Shown: positions 1 through 9,250, counted from the first letter of the stretch. The stretch: DNA of 64,000 nucleotides from Streptomyces sp. Go-475 (GCF_003330845.1 NZ_CP026121.1:124001-188000); one strand, 5' to 3'. The notes: generated by a model from the letters alone, not told the origin. Made by a program: numbers and translations.

Positions 1-515
1 CCGACGGCCGCCAGCGCCGCCCGGCGGTACGCCATGTCGGCGGTGATCCAGTGGGCGGTGGCGAGCCCGGCCGTGTTGCGCTCCCAGTCGGTCGGGCGCC
101 GGTCGGGGGGCAGGGGGACCTCGATCCGGGCGGTGATGCCGGCGGTCCGGTCCGTGGCCGCGGCCAGGTCGAGGGTCAGGTCGTCGGCCCAGGTGGGTCC
201 GGGTACGACGTCGTCGTCGAGGAAGACGATCCAGGGCACGTCCCCGGCCGCCCGCCAGCCGAGGTTGCGGGCCGCGGCGGGTCCGCGCGCGCCGCCGGGT
301 ACGACGAGGGTGCGCGAGCGCAGGGACGGCGGCACGTCGGCGGTGAGGAACGTACGGGCCCGGTCGGGCCGGTCGTCGACGAGGACCACCCGGACCGGCC
401 CGGGCCCGGCCGCCTCGGCGAGGGCGTGCAGGCAGGTGCGCAGGCTGGGCCGGCCGAGGGTGGGGATGACGACGGCGTACTCGGCGTCCCGGGCGGGGGC
501 GTCGGGGCGGCTCAT
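1..515 (-). CDS. GT2-family glycosyltransferase, 3' end cut by window edge
   Basis: About 171 codons are visible and the C-terminus lies beyond base 1. The N-terminal half is a GT-A nucleotide-sugar fold: a first beta strand AVVIPTLGRPSL near residue 14, VVLVDDRPDR near residue 43, GPAAARNLGW near residue 78 and the metal-binding acidic triplet FLDDDVVP at residues 99-105. Such enzymes transfer a sugar from an NDP-sugar to a glycan or lipid acceptor in the cytosol. The ATG (513-515) overlaps the stop of the upstream carbamoyltransferase by four bases (ATGA), so the two are translationally coupled. The acceptor cannot be inferred. The family call is firm and the substrate is unknown. Confidence 0.85.
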   Translation of the reverse strand, partial: MSRPDAPARDAEYAVVIPTLGRPSLRTCLHALAEAAGPGPVRVVLVDDRPDRARTFLTADVPPSLRSRTLVVPGGARGPAAARNLGWRAAGDVPWIVFLDDDVVPGPTWADDLTLDLAAATDRTAGITARIEVPLPPDRRPTDWERNTAGLATAHWITADMAYRRAALAAV

Positions 516-2182
516 CGCGGGCCTCCCGCGTCGTCCGCGCACGTGCGGAAGAGGTCGCCGCGCCGGATCGCGTACGGGCCGATGGCCAGCAGGTCGACGG
601 GCGAGGAGCCGAAGCACTCCAGGGCGTCGCGCGGGTCGTCGACCATGGGACGGCCGGCCGTGTTGAGGCTGGTGTTGACGACCACGGGCAGTCCGGTGAG
701 CCGCTCGAACTCGCCGAGCATCCGGGCGACCAGGGGTTCGCGGGCCGGGTCGACGGTCTGGATGCGGGCGGTGCCGTCGACGTGCACGACGGCGGGGATC
801 CGCTCCCGCCATGCCGGGGCCACGTCGTGCACGAACAGCATGTACGGGCTGGGCAGCGGGCCGTCGAAGATCTCGGCGGCGCGGTCGGCGAGGACCATCG
901 GGGCGACGGGCCGGAACTGCTCGCGGCCCTTGACGTCGTTGAGCCGTTCCAGGTTGCCCGCGTGCCCGGGGTGGGCCAGCAGGGAGCGGTGGCCGAGGGC
1001 GCGCGGGCCGTACTCGGAGCGGCCCTGGAACCAGGCGACGATCGCGTTGTCCGCGAGGGCCCGGGCGACGGTCCCGGCGATGTCCGGGGGCCGTTCGAAG
1101 GGGACGGCCGCGGTCTTCAGCCAGGCGCCGAGCTCCGCGTCGGACCAGTCCCGGCCGAGGTCGGCGCCGGTCATGGGTTCCGGCTGGTCGCCCTGCACCG
1201 CGGACAGCAGCAGGGCGCCGCCCAGGGCGGTGCCGGCGTCACCGGCGGCGGGCTGCACCCACACGCGGGCGAAGGGGCCCTCACGGGCGATGCGGGAGTT
1301 GGCGACGCAGTTGAGGGCGACGCCCCCGGCGAGGGTGAGCACGCTGTCGTGGGTGCGGCCGTGCAGCCAGCGCACCAGGTCGAGCAGGGTCTCCTCCAGC
1401 ACGGCCTGGGCGCTGGCGGCGACGTCGGCGTGGTCCTGCGTCCAGGGCTCGTCGGGCCCGCGCGGCGCGCACAGCTCGGGCCAGGGCACGCCGGTGGCGT
1501 GGAAGCCGCCGTCGCCGGTGGGGTACACGTGGCGGCGCAGTTCGGCGAGCATGCGCGGTCTGCCGTGCGAGGCGAGGGCCATCACCTTGAACTCGTCCGA
1601 GGAGCGCAGGAAGCCGAGGTGTCCGGTGAGTTCCTCGTAGACCAGGCCGAGCGAGTGCGGGAGTTCCTGGGCGTGCAGGGCCTCCAGCCGGTCCCCGACG
1701 CGGCGGGCGGCCAGGTGGGAGGCGCGCTCGCCGCGGCCGTCCAGGACCAGGACGGAGGAGTTCCCGGCGTCCGGTGCGGCGAAGGCGCTGGAGGCGGCGT
1801 GCGCCATGTGGTGCGGTACGAAGCGGACGATGCCGGGGTCGAGCCCGGGCAGGGCCGTGCGCAGGAAGCCGGGCGCCTCGCGGGCGTAGGTGAGCCGCAG
1901 GTGGTCCCAGGGGTCGTCCAGGCCCATGTCCGCGGCGGGCCGGGCGAGCGCCGGGTCGAAGGAGTAGGTGACGGCGTCGAGGTCCTGCGGGCGCAGCCCG
2001 GCCCGCTTCAGGCACCAGGCGGCGGCCTTCTCGGGCAGCTCCCAGGCGGAGAACGGCAGGGGCCGCTTGCCGTGCTTGCGCCGGGAGAACCGCTCCTCCT
2101 CGGCGGCGGCGACGGTCCGCCCGTCGATCACCAGGGCGGCGGCGGGATCGTGGAAGAGGGCGTTGATTCCGAGGATGCGCAT
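512..2182 (-). CDS. NodU/CmcH-type carbamoyltransferase
   Basis: A 556-residue protein of the usual family length. It starts MRILGINALFHDPAAALV, the N-terminal Kae1-like (ASKHA-type) fold. It contains the metal-binding histidine cluster VPHHMAHAASSAF at residues 122-134 and the C-terminal signature GRSEYGPRALGHRS near residue 390. Family members transfer a carbamoyl group from carbamoyl phosphate, through carbamoyl-adenylate, to a hydroxyl of a sugar or antibiotic. The next gene is a GT2 glycosyltransferase with a 4-bp overlap, and a sugar epimerase lies upstream. A carbamoylated sugar on a glycan or secondary metabolite is the natural inference. The acceptor is not known. Confidence 0.9.
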   Translation of the reverse strand: MRILGINALFHDPAAALVIDGRTVAAAEEERFSRRKHGKRPLPFSAWELPEKAAAWCLKRAGLRPQDLDAVTYSFDPALARPAADMGLDDPWDHLRLTYAREAPGFLRTALPGLDPGIVRFVPHHMAHAASSAFAAPDAGNSSVLVLDGRGERASHLAARRVGDRLEALHAQELPHSLGLVYEELTGHLGFLRSSDEFKVMALASHGRPRMLAELRRHVYPTGDGGFHATGVPWPELCAPRGPDEPWTQDHADVAASAQAVLEETLLDLVRWLHGRTHDSVLTLAGGVALNCVANSRIAREGPFARVWVQPAAGDAGTALGGALLLSAVQGDQPEPMTGADLGRDWSDAELGAWLKTAAVPFERPPDIAGTVARALADNAIVAWFQGRSEYGPRALGHRSLLAHPGHAGNLERLNDVKGREQFRPVAPMVLADRAAEIFDGPLPSPYMLFVHDVAPAWRERIPAVVHVDGTARIQTVDPAREPLVARMLGEFERLTGLPVVVNTSLNTAGRPMVDDPRDALECFGSSPVDLLAIGPYAIRRGDLFRTCADDAGGPR

Positions 2183-2287
2183 GGGGGTGGCCGGCCTTTC
2201 GGCGTGCTTCGGGAACGGTGTTCTGTGGCGGTCGTCCGGGCGGAGGGAGGAGGGCCGGGCGCGGTGGTGTGGGCGGGCCCGGCCGGC

Positions 2288-3253
2288 TCAGTCCTCGGTT
2301 CCGTCCTCGCGGAACCAGGCGATCGTGCGCCGCAGCCCTTCCTCGGCGCGCACCTGCGGTTCCCAGCCGAGCTTGTCGCGGGCGAGCGTGATGTCCGGGC
2401 AGCGCACCGCCGGGTCGTCCACCGGGCGTTCGATGAAGCGGATGTCCGAGGGGGACCCGGCGAGTTCGACGACCAGCCGGGCCAGGTCGAGCATGGTGAT
2501 CTCGGTGGGGTTGCCGATGTTGACGGGGCCGCGCATGCCGTGGGCGGCCGCCGCGAGGATGCCGCGGACGGTGTCGTCGACGTAGCACAGCGAGCGGGTC
2601 TGGCGGCCGTCGCCGGTGACGGTGAGGGGCTCGCCGGCCAGGGCCTGCCGTACGAACGTCGGCACGGCGCGTCCGTCGTGGCCGCGCATCCGGGGGCCGT
2701 AGGTGTTGAACAGCCGCACGATGCAGGTGTCGGTGCCGTGGGTCTCGGCGTGCGCGGTGGTCAGCGCCTCGCCGAAGCGCTTGGCCTCGTCGTAGACGCT
2801 GCGCGGGCCGACGGGGTTGACGTTGCCCCAGTAGCGCTCGTCCTGGGGGTTCTGCTGCGGGTCGCCGTAGACCTCGGAGGTCGAGGCCAGGACGAAGCGG
2901 GCCCGGGAGGAGTGCGCGAGTTCGAGGGCGTTGCGGGTGCCGAGGCTGCCCGTCTCCATGGTGTGCAGGGGCAGCCGCAGGTAGTCGGCCGGGGACGCCG
3001 GGGAGGCGAAGTGCAGGACGAGGTCCGGCGGGCGCTTGACCCGCAGCCCCTCGGCGACGTTGGCCTGCACCAGCGTGAAGCCGGGCCGTTCGAGCAGGGG
3101 CGTGATGTTCTCGGGCCGGCCGGTGCTGAAGTCGTCCACGCAGGTGACGGTCGCGCCCGCGTCCAGCAGGGCGGCGCACAGGTGGGAGCCGACGAACCCG
3201 GCGCCGCCGGTGACGACGGCGTGCTCCCAGCTCCGTGAGAGGGCGATGGTCAT
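2288..3253 (-). CDS. NAD-dependent sugar epimerase/dehydratase (extended SDR)
   Basis: A 321-residue extended short-chain dehydrogenase. The NAD-binding motif TGGAGFVGS is at residues 15-23, the catalytic Tyr154 and Lys158 sit in YDEAKRFGE, and the family marker RLFNTYGPRM is near residue 180. The overall pattern is closest to UDP-glucuronate decarboxylase and dTDP-glucose dehydratase-like enzymes acting on nucleotide sugars. I chose the ATG at 3253 because GGAGGAG lies a few bases upstream and the open frame above it has no coding character. It lies 105 bp upstream of the carbamoyltransferase, so it is probably the first gene of a sugar-modification operon. The substrate is not determined. 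Confidence 0.88.
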   Translation of the reverse strand: MTIALSRSWEHAVVTGGAGFVGSHLCAALLDAGATVTCVDDFSTGRPENITPLLERPGFTLVQANVAEGLRVKRPPDLVLHFASPASPADYLRLPLHTMETGSLGTRNALELAHSSRARFVLASTSEVYGDPQQNPQDERYWGNVNPVGPRSVYDEAKRFGEALTTAHAETHGTDTCIVRLFNTYGPRMRGHDGRAVPTFVRQALAGEPLTVTGDGRQTRSLCYVDDTVRGILAAAAHGMRGPVNIGNPTEITMLDLARLVVELAGSPSDIRFIERPVDDPAVRCPDITLARDKLGWEPQVRAEEGLRRTIAWFREDGTED

Positions 3254-3528
3254 GGGGGTCTCTCCTCCGTCAGCGGCGTCACTGCCCGGCGCGACGGCCG
3301 TCGGAGGGTGGCCGGAGGCCGTCGAGCCCACGATCAGCGTCCGCCGACCGTGCGGGCGGGGCACGGTCGCGTACGGCAAACCGGTGAGTGACGGAGGGTG
3401 AGGGGCTGCGGGCGGCCCCCTGTTCGCGCAGGTCGCAACGGGGAGAGCGGGAGTCCGGGAGCAGAGGCGGCCGTCCAGCCGGCGGCGGGGCGGCACGGTC
3501 ATCCGCTGGGCGGCTCGGGCGGTCCGCG

Positions 3529-4056
3529 TCAGGCGATCAGCGTGCGGCCCGGGTTCAGGCGGTCGAGGAGCTGGGAGTGGTGCAGGGCGGCCACGGGCGC
3601 GAGCAGGTCCGGGTGGCGCAGCAGGGCGGCGGCGCTGCGGTCGCGGTCGTCGGGTGCGACGAGGCGGCGGAACTCCGCGGACGCGCCGGTGCCCTGGCCG
3701 TTCCCGGCGAGCGCCGCCACCGCCAGCGAGGCGAGCTCCGGGTCGGTGAGCAGACTGGCCGCCCAGCTCGCCACCACCTCGTCCACCCAGGTGCGCCAGG
3801 GGTGCGCGTCCACGTCGTCGTCCAGGCCCGCGTCGGCGCCGGTGAGCCAGTCGAGCCGCGCGGAGCCGCCGGGGCCCGCCATGCCGAGCAGGGCGGCGTC
3901 CATCGCCGTCGGATACCTGAGCCACGCCGCGACCGTCACGGCCTGCCGGGCCTGCACCTCGCACAGGGCGGAGGCCAGCGCGCCGCCGGAGGCGGGGAAG
4001 GCGCGGGTCAGCCACTGGGCGGTCGCCGCGATGACAGGGGAGAGATCTGCTTGCAC
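3529..4056 (-). CDS. hypothetical protein, helical, Ala/Leu-rich
   Basis: About 175 residues if the GTG at 4056 is used. The frame stays open up to an ATG at 4182, but that stretch has unusually low GC and no convincing coding pattern, so it more likely holds the promoter. The protein is acidic and helix-rich, with WLTGADAGLDDDVDAHPWRT in the middle and repeated Leu/Ala helices, and has no signal peptide or membrane segment. I do not recognise a family. It points away from the next gene, so the shared 4057-4235 region would drive both. Confidence 0.55.
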   Translation of the reverse strand: MQADLSPVIAATAQWLTRAFPASGGALASALCEVQARQAVTVAAWLRYPTAMDAALLGMAGPGGSARLDWLTGADAGLDDDVDAHPWRTWVDEVVASWAASLLTDPELASLAVAALAGNGQGTGASAEFRRLVAPDDRDRSAAALLRHPDLLAPVAALHHSQLLDRLNPGRTLIA

Positions 4057-4235
4057 TTCCGGGCCGTCCGAAGGAGGGGAGCGGGAATTCTGGTCGTAGA
4101 CGGTAACCGCCGCTTCCCGTGCCCGGGCGTGATCGGGACCTCGTCCGTGACGTGGCCTCGGCCACATCACGCCGGGCCGCACGCGCGGGGCAGCTGGTCC
4201 CGTTTCGTGCCGGGCGGGCCGGGCACCCGGCCCGC

Positions 4236-4913
4236 GTGCTCTCCCACGGACCCGAACCCGCTGGTCGGACCCCGTCGCCGGGGCGTTCGCCGCGCTTCGA
4301 CGGCTGGATCGCGGGGATCGGCACGGCCACCGGCACCCGCGTGGTGCTCGGGCACTGGGCGAGGTCGCCGTTCGGGCCGTTCAGCGACGTGATGGTCGAA
4401 GGGGCCGACGGGTGGCGGCTGCTGCTGGCGCCCTCGCGGGAGACGGCGGACTTCGTCGCCGGCACGTACGTCTTCGACGAGGTGCGCGTGGTGCCGGTCC
4501 GGGTGCGGATCACCGGCCGGCACTGGGCGGTCTCCGCACCGCCGCTCGACCTGCGCTTCAGCACAGGCCGGAGGAACCTGACGGGCCTCGCGCTGCGGGC
4601 GGTGCCGGGCCGGCTCGCCACCCGGCCGGCCTGGATCGCGCTGTGGGACCGGCCCGCCCTGCTGCTGCTGGGTGCGCGCACCCACGGCAGCGCCCGGGCC
4701 GGCCGGCACCAGTGGTACGGCGCCCGGGACCTGCACCCGGTCGTCTCGGCCACCGTCCGCCACGAGGGCGAGAGCCTCGGTGCCCTCGCCCCGGTCGAGC
4801 CTCCCGTGCGGTTCGGGTCCGGCTCGACACCCCGCAGCCCCTGTGTCGTGCGCGTCACCACGAGGGTGGCCGTGGAGCAGGGCCGGAGTACGACGACAGG
4901 AGCAGCGTCATGA
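4236..4913 (+). CDS. hypothetical protein, coupled to the next gene
   Basis: Clear coding sequence from about base 4300: FDGWIAGIGTATGTRVVLGH, then a beta-rich core and a basic C-terminus. The start is uncertain; the GTG at 4236 is the last good candidate before the conserved-looking part, but it has no clear ribosome site. Phrases such as FGPFSDVMVEGADGWRLLLA suggest a beta-barrel or lipocalin-like fold that binds a small molecule, which is only an impression. The stop overlaps the ATG of the following 177-residue gene (ATGA), so the two are translated together. No family is recognised. Confidence 0.6.
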   Translation: MLSHGPEPAGRTPSPGRSPRFDGWIAGIGTATGTRVVLGHWARSPFGPFSDVMVEGADGWRLLLAPSRETADFVAGTYVFDEVRVVPVRVRITGRHWAVSAPPLDLRFSTGRRNLTGLALRAVPGRLATRPAWIALWDRPALLLLGARTHGSARAGRHQWYGARDLHPVVSATVRHEGESLGALAPVEPPVRFGSGSTPRSPCVVRVTTRVAVEQGRSTTTGAAS

Positions 4914-5443
4914 CGGAACAGCGAGCGGGTGCGCCGGGCGCCCGGCGTGCCCCGGCCACGGACATGTCCCTGCTGGGCATCTACCTCAACGACCATCTCG
5001 CCGGTGCCACCGCCGGTACCGCGCGGGTCCGCTACCTGCTGCGCTCGTGCCGCGGCACGCCACTGGCCGACGCGCTGGCCCCGGTCGCCGACGAGATCGC
5101 CGAGGACCGGGAGAGTCTGCTCGACGTCATGCGGCGGCTCGACGTCCCGGTGCGCCGCTACAAGGTCTACGCGGGCCGGGCGGTCGAGCAGGTGGGGCGG
5201 CTGAAGAGCAACGGCAGCCTGGTGCGGCGGTCCCCGCTGAGCACGCTGTGGGAGCTGGAGGCGCTGCGGCTGGGGGTGGAGGGCAAGGCGGCCGTCTGGC
5301 AGACGCTGCGTGATCTGTCCGCCACGGACCGACGCCTCGACGCGCGGCGGCTCGACGAGCTCATCGCTCGGGCCGGCCGGCAGCAGGCCACGCTGGAGGA
5401 GCTGCGCCGCAGGCAGGTCGGGGTCGCCTTCCGCGAGGCCTGA
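4910..5443 (+). CDS. hypothetical all-helical protein
   Basis: A 177-residue protein starting at the ATG at 4910, with ACAGGAG eight bases upstream, and overlapping the preceding stop by four bases. It reads as a bundle of amphipathic helices with an internal acidic/basic pattern (DEIAEDRESLLDVMRRLDVP, then YKVYAGRAVEQVGRLKSNG) and ends in a charged coiled-coil-like helix. The shape resembles ferritin-like or DUF892-like bundles, but no metal-binding ExxH pair is seen, so I do not assign a function. A hairpin terminator follows directly. Confidence 0.65.
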   Translation: MTEQRAGAPGARRAPATDMSLLGIYLNDHLAGATAGTARVRYLLRSCRGTPLADALAPVADEIAEDRESLLDVMRRLDVPVRRYKVYAGRAVEQVGRLKSNGSLVRRSPLSTLWELEALRLGVEGKAAVWQTLRDLSATDRRLDARRLDELIARAGRQQATLEELRRRQVGVAFREA

Positions 5444-5471
5444 GACCGCCCCGAGGCCTGGCCGGGCGGTC
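5444..5471. terminator. bidirectional hairpin between convergent genes
   Basis: Perfect 8-bp arms GACCGCCC (5444-5451) and GGGCGGTC (5464-5471) enclose a 12-base loop. The hairpin begins one base after a stop codon and lies seven bases before the stop of the convergent 107-residue gene. No U-tract is present, as is common in Streptomyces. Confidence 0.55.
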
Positions 5472-5477
5472 CAGGGC

Positions 5478-5801
5478 TCACCAGAACCTGCTGCTGAGGG
5501 CGGGCTGGTGGGCCAGTTCGACGGCGTCCCGCAGCCGCAGCGCGACGCTGATGGTGGCGCGCAGCGCGGAGGGGCGTACGGTCTGGGCGGTCTCGGTGGC
5601 GAGGACCAGCAGGCAGGCGGCCGCCTGTTCGACCACCGACAGGGGGAGGGTGAAGTCGCTGTCGGCGGCCGCGCGGAACGCCTTCAGCGGGATCGCGGCG
5701 CCGTCGATGGCCCGGTGCGCGGCATGCTCCAGGTGCTGTGCGGCCTGTTCGCAGACGGGGGCGGGCAGGGCGATGGTGCGCTGGAACGGTGAACTCGTCA
5801 T
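5478..5801 (-). CDS. small hypothetical helical protein
   Basis: A 107-residue protein beginning MTSSPFQRTIALPAPVCEQA. It is almost entirely Ala/Leu helices (VEQAAACLLVLATETAQTV), with no signal peptide, and ends in the aromatic SSRFW. It converges on the coupled pair 4236-5443 across a terminator. I do not recognise the family. Codon use has the strong third-position GC of the neighbouring genes, which supports it being real. Confidence 0.55.
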   Translation of the reverse strand: MTSSPFQRTIALPAPVCEQAAQHLEHAAHRAIDGAAIPLKAFRAAADSDFTLPLSVVEQAAACLLVLATETAQTVRPSALRATISVALRLRDAVELAHQPALSSRFW

Positions 5802-5929
5802 GACCCGACTGCTCCCCCGGCGGCGGCCGGTTCTGTCGGCGTGCGGCGGGATTTCACCGTCCCGCGTGACCGGCCGGCCGCGGTCGTACGCTGGGTGCCG
5901 ATCACGCTGGGAGTTCGGGAGGAGTACGG

Positions 5930-6784
5930 ATGACGGCCCCCACGGATGTCGCGGTCCGGTTCACCGGGCGGGCCGTCGAAGCGGAACGGCCCCTGTCCGG
6001 GAGCCTCACCGAGGTCACCCTCGACGACGGGCGGGTCGTGGTCGTCAAACGGTCCGGCGAGCCCGGGGCGCCACGGGCCGAGGCGGCCGGGCTGCGGTGG
6101 CTGTCCGGGGCCGGGTCCGTGCGGCTGCCGGCCGTGCACGGGCACGACGAGGGCTGGCTGGTCGTCGACCGGGTTCCGGACGGGCGGCCGAGCCGGGAGG
6201 CGGCGGTCCGCTTCGGCCGGGACCTGGCCGCCCTGCACGCCGCCGGGGCGCCCGCGTTCGGCGCGCCGCCGCCGGACGGGCCGGCGGACGCGTACATCGG
6301 GCTCGCCCCGATGCGCAACGAGCCCGGCGCCGACTGGCCGCGCTGGTACGCCGAGCAGCGGGTGCTGCCCTATCTGCGGCGCGCCGTCGACCAGGGCACC
6401 GTACGTCCCGGCGAGGCGACCGATGTTGAACGCCTGTGCGAGCAACTGCCCGCCCTCGCGGGGCCCGCCGAGCCGCCGGCGCGGCTGCACGGCGACCTGT
6501 GGAGCGGCAATGTGCTGTGGGCGGCCGACGGGCACGTCTGGCTGATCGACCCGGCCGCGCACGGCGGGCACCGCGAGACGGACCTGGCGATGCTGCACCT
6601 GTTCGGCTGCCCGCACCTGGAGGCGGTGCTGGCCGGCTACCAGGAGGAGGCGCCGCTCGCCGACGGCTGGCGGGACCGCGTCGGCGTGCACCAGCTGTTC
6701 CCGCTGCTGGTGCACGCCGTGCTGTTCGGCCGGGGCTACGCGGAACAGGCCCTGTCGGTGGCCCGTTCGGCCCTGGCGGGATGA
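5930..6784 (+). CDS. fructosamine kinase / APH-fold ketosamine kinase
   Basis: A 284-residue protein with a good ribosome site (GGAGGAGTACGG) before the ATG. It has the aminoglycoside-phosphotransferase-like kinase fold: the nucleotide lysine region VVVVKRSGEPGAP near residues 38-50, the catalytic loop LHGDLWSGNVLW near residues 185-197, and the metal-binding IDPAAHGGHRETDLAML near residues 204-220. GHRE(T/V)DLAML is characteristic of fructosamine kinase family proteins, which phosphorylate glycated amines for deglycation. The gene converges on catalase with four bases between the stops. The family is firm and the physiological substrate is unproven. Confidence 0.85.
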   Translation: MTAPTDVAVRFTGRAVEAERPLSGSLTEVTLDDGRVVVVKRSGEPGAPRAEAAGLRWLSGAGSVRLPAVHGHDEGWLVVDRVPDGRPSREAAVRFGRDLAALHAAGAPAFGAPPPDGPADAYIGLAPMRNEPGADWPRWYAEQRVLPYLRRAVDQGTVRPGEATDVERLCEQLPALAGPAEPPARLHGDLWSGNVLWAADGHVWLIDPAAHGGHRETDLAMLHLFGCPHLEAVLAGYQEEAPLADGWRDRVGVHQLFPLLVHAVLFGRGYAEQALSVARSALAG

Positions 6785-6788
6785 CCGG

Positions 6789-8447
6789 TCAGCGCGTGAC
6801 GACGTGCCGCTCGTCGGGCACGCAGTGCGTCATGGTGAGGCCCTCGACGTCCCGCGGCTGGTTCTTGCCCAGCCTGGACAGGCGTTCGCGGTCCTCGTCC
6901 GTCAGGTCCTGGCTCGCCAGCGGCTCCAGACCGGCCACGTCCTCGGGGCCGATGCCGAGTCCTTCGCCGACCCGCAGGCCGAGGTCGTTCTCGACCAGCA
7001 GGAAGTGCCACACCATCCGCTCCTGGATGGCCCGGTCGCACGGGGACAGTTGACCGATGAAGTTCTTCACCAGGTCGTCGCGCTCCCAGTCCTCCATCAG
7101 CAGGTAGCGCTGACCGGCCTGGAGGTAGTCGTTGGTGCGGGGGATGCGCTTGCGGGTGAGCCGGCCGGTGATCTCGGGACCCTGCTCGTCGTGGGTCGGG
7201 TACGCGGCCTCGCGCAGGCCGCCGGTGATCGACGGCTCGTAGTTGACCTGCGGGTTCTCTCCGCCGCCGTCCTGGTGGTACGCCATCTGGCCGTCGCGCT
7301 GGTTGGTGCGCACGTCGGCGTTCCTGGCCTGGTTGACGGGCAGCTGGAGGTAGTTCGGGCCGACCCGGTAGCGCTGGGTGTCGCTGTAGGAGAAGGTCCG
7401 GCCGACGAGCATCTTGTCGTCGGAGAAGTCCAGGCCGTCGACGAGGACGCCGGTGCCGAAGGAGATCTGCTCGTTCTCGGCGAAGAAGTCCTTCGGCATC
7501 CGGTCCAGCACCATCCGGCCCACCGGCTTCGGCGGGAAGTCCTGCTCGGGCCAGGTCTTGGTGTCGTCCAGCGGGTCGAAGTCGAGTTCCGGGTGGTCGT
7601 GGTCGTCCATCAGCTGTACGAGCAGCTCCCACTCGGGGTACTCGCCGCGCCCGACCGCCTCGTACAGGTCCTTGGTGGCGTGGCCGAGGGTGTCCGCCTG
7701 GACGTTGGCCGCGTCCTCCTCGGTCATGCTGCGCACGCCCTGCTTGGGCATCCAGTGGTACTTGACCAGCTTGGTCTCGCCGTCGGCGTTGACCCACTTG
7801 TAGGTGTTGACGCCGAAGCCCTGCATGTGGCGGTAGTCGGCGGGGATGCCGCGCGGACTGAACAGGTTGACCAGCATGTGCATGGCCTCGGGCGTCTGCG
7901 ACATGAAGTCGAAGATGCGGTTCGGCTGCTGCTCGAAGGTCACCGGGTCGGGCTTGAGGGCGTGGATGACGTCCGGGAACTTGATGGCGTCGCGGATGAA
8001 GAAGACGCCGAGGTTGTTGCCGACGAGGTCCCAGTTGCCGTCCTCGGTGTAGAACTTGACGGCGAATCCACGCGGGTCGCGGGCGGCCTCGGAGGAATCG
8101 CGGCCGCCGATGACGGTGGAGAAGCGGACGGCCACGTCGGTGCGTTTGCCGCGCTCCTGGAAGAGTTTCGCCCGGGTGTAGCGGCTGATCGGCTCGTCGC
8201 CCCAGGTGCCGTAGGCCTCGAAGTGGCCGTAGGCGGTGACGCCGCGGGCGTGCACGACGCGCTCGGGGATGCGCTCCCGGTCGAAGTGGCTGATCTTCTC
8301 CAGGAACTGGTAGTTCTCCAGCGTGGCCGGGCCGCGGGCGCCGACGGTGCGCTGGTTCTGGTTGTCGTAGACCGGATGGCCCTGGCGGTTGGTGAGGACC
8401 TTGCGGTCGTCGCCCGGAGCGGGACCGGTGCCGGATACGTCCGTCAT
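6789..8447 (-). CDS. monofunctional haem catalase
   Basis: A 552-residue small-subunit-type catalase, somewhat longer at the C-terminus than the usual ~490. The distal His66 lies in [15 protein letters not shown], the distal Asn144/145 in [10 protein letters not shown], and the proximal haem-ligand Tyr354 in [12 protein letters not shown]. All residues needed to disproportionate hydrogen peroxide are present. No signal peptide is seen, so it is cytosolic. A sequence fitting a SigB-type promoter lies 90-113 bases upstream of the start, which would fit stress control as known for catB in S. coelicolor (inference). The last 60 residues, rich in Asp and Glu, are an extension of unknown role. Confidence 0.95.
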   Translation of the reverse strand: MTDVSGTGPAPGDDRKVLTNRQGHPVYDNQNQRTVGARGPATLENYQFLEKISHFDRERIPERVVHARGVTAYGHFEAYGTWGDEPISRYTRAKLFQERGKRTDVAVRFSTVIGGRDSSEAARDPRGFAVKFYTEDGNWDLVGNNLGVFFIRDAIKFPDVIHALKPDPVTFEQQPNRIFDFMSQTPEAMHMLVNLFSPRGIPADYRHMQGFGVNTYKWVNADGETKLVKYHWMPKQGVRSMTEEDAANVQADTLGHATKDLYEAVGRGEYPEWELLVQLMDDHDHPELDFDPLDDTKTWPEQDFPPKPVGRMVLDRMPKDFFAENEQISFGTGVLVDGLDFSDDKMLVGRTFSYSDTQRYRVGPNYLQLPVNQARNADVRTNQRDGQMAYHQDGGGENPQVNYEPSITGGLREAAYPTHDEQGPEITGRLTRKRIPRTNDYLQAGQRYLLMEDWERDDLVKNFIGQLSPCDRAIQERMVWHFLLVENDLGLRVGEGLGIGPEDVAGLEPLASQDLTDEDRERLSRLGKNQPRDVEGLTMTHCVPDERHVVTR

Positions 8448-8536
8448 AAGCGTGGGCTCCTTCGGCTCGGGACCGGCGGCCGGCCGGGGCCGCGCGCCGC
8501 GCGCACCGCCCGACCGGTCGCGGCGGGACGGCCCGG

Positions 8537-8560
8537 GTACCCGGAGGCACGGGGTCAGTC
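8537..8560 (-). promoter_or_regulatory. candidate SigB-type promoter of the catalase gene
   Basis: On the minus strand the sequence reads GACT, 14 bases, GGGTAC. This fits the GNNT-N14-16-GGGTAC/T pattern described for Streptomyces SigB. It lies about 90 bases before the catalase ATG. The -35 match uses a degenerate consensus, so chance is possible. Confidence 0.4.
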
Positions 8561-8730
8561 ACGTCCCGCAGGCCACTCGCACGACGGGCCCGGCGGCCGC
8601 TCGGGCCACTCTCACGGCAGGGAGGGCCAACCGTTCTCCGGCTCTGATCGCGTACAACCTCTGCCCGGCGCGGGGTGTCTTTCCCTCCGTGGGGTGACCA
8701 CCCCTTCGACTCGTTCCAACGGGGGAACAC

Positions 8731-9180
8731 ATGAGCCTGATCCGCAAGCACACCCGCCGCGGCACGACCGCGGCCCTCACCCTCCTGATGGCGGCCACTC
8801 TGGGCGCCGTGGGCGCCGGGTCGTCGAGCGCGGGCACCGCCGCGCCCGAGACGCGGCAGATCGCCTCGTCCACGCTCGGCTCCGACTACAAGATCACTCT
8901 CACCGCGCTGCGTTCGCCGGAGGACGAGTACGCCGCCTCCGTGCGCCTGCAGGTCTACACGCAGTCCGGCGGCGGCTGGAAGGAGTCGGACCGGGTGACC
9001 GTGGGCGGCGTGGACGGCTGGTTCTGGTACCCGCTCACCGGCAAGGGCGCCGTCTGCGAGTTCTCCACCGCGAGCAGCGAGCCCGCGCCACTGACGGTGA
9101 GCCTGCTGCTCACGCCGTCCCTCGGCTGCTCCGAGCCGGCGCACTACGTCGTGAAGGAAGGCAGGGTGTACGCCGGCTGA
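8731..9180 (+). CDS. small secreted protein of unknown function
   Basis: A 149-residue protein with a classical Sec signal peptide: basic MSLIRKHTRRGT, hydrophobic ALTLLMAATLGAVGAG and a likely cut after SSSAGTA near residue 36. The mature part is short and beta-rich (YKITLTALRSPEDEYAASVR) with two cysteines, in VCEF and LGCSE, that could form one disulphide outside the cell. The ATG is preceded by a weak GGGGGA site. A strong hairpin terminator follows. The family is not recognised. Confidence 0.7.
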   Translation: MSLIRKHTRRGTTAALTLLMAATLGAVGAGSSSAGTAAPETRQIASSTLGSDYKITLTALRSPEDEYAASVRLQVYTQSGGGWKESDRVTVGGVDGWFWYPLTGKGAVCEFSTASSEPAPLTVSLLLTPSLGCSEPAHYVVKEGRVYAG

Positions 9181-9195
9181 ACCGCCCGCGCAGGA

Positions 9196-9236
9196 CACGG
9201 CCCGGACCCCGCCGGGAGGGTGGGGTCCGGGCCGTG
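9196..9236. terminator. strong bidirectional hairpin terminator
   Basis: Perfect 15-bp arms, CACGGCCCGGACCCC at 9196-9210 and its complement at 9222-9236, enclose an 11-base loop. The hairpin sits between the stop of the secreted-protein gene and the stop of the convergent 78-residue gene. Confidence 0.8.
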
Positions 9237-9250
9237 CGGGCCGGTCGTGC

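Noticed and set aside
2288..4996. A 902-codon extension of the epimerase gene
   Set aside because: Coding character begins only at the ATG at 3253 with its ribosome site. The upstream part is antisense to other genes.
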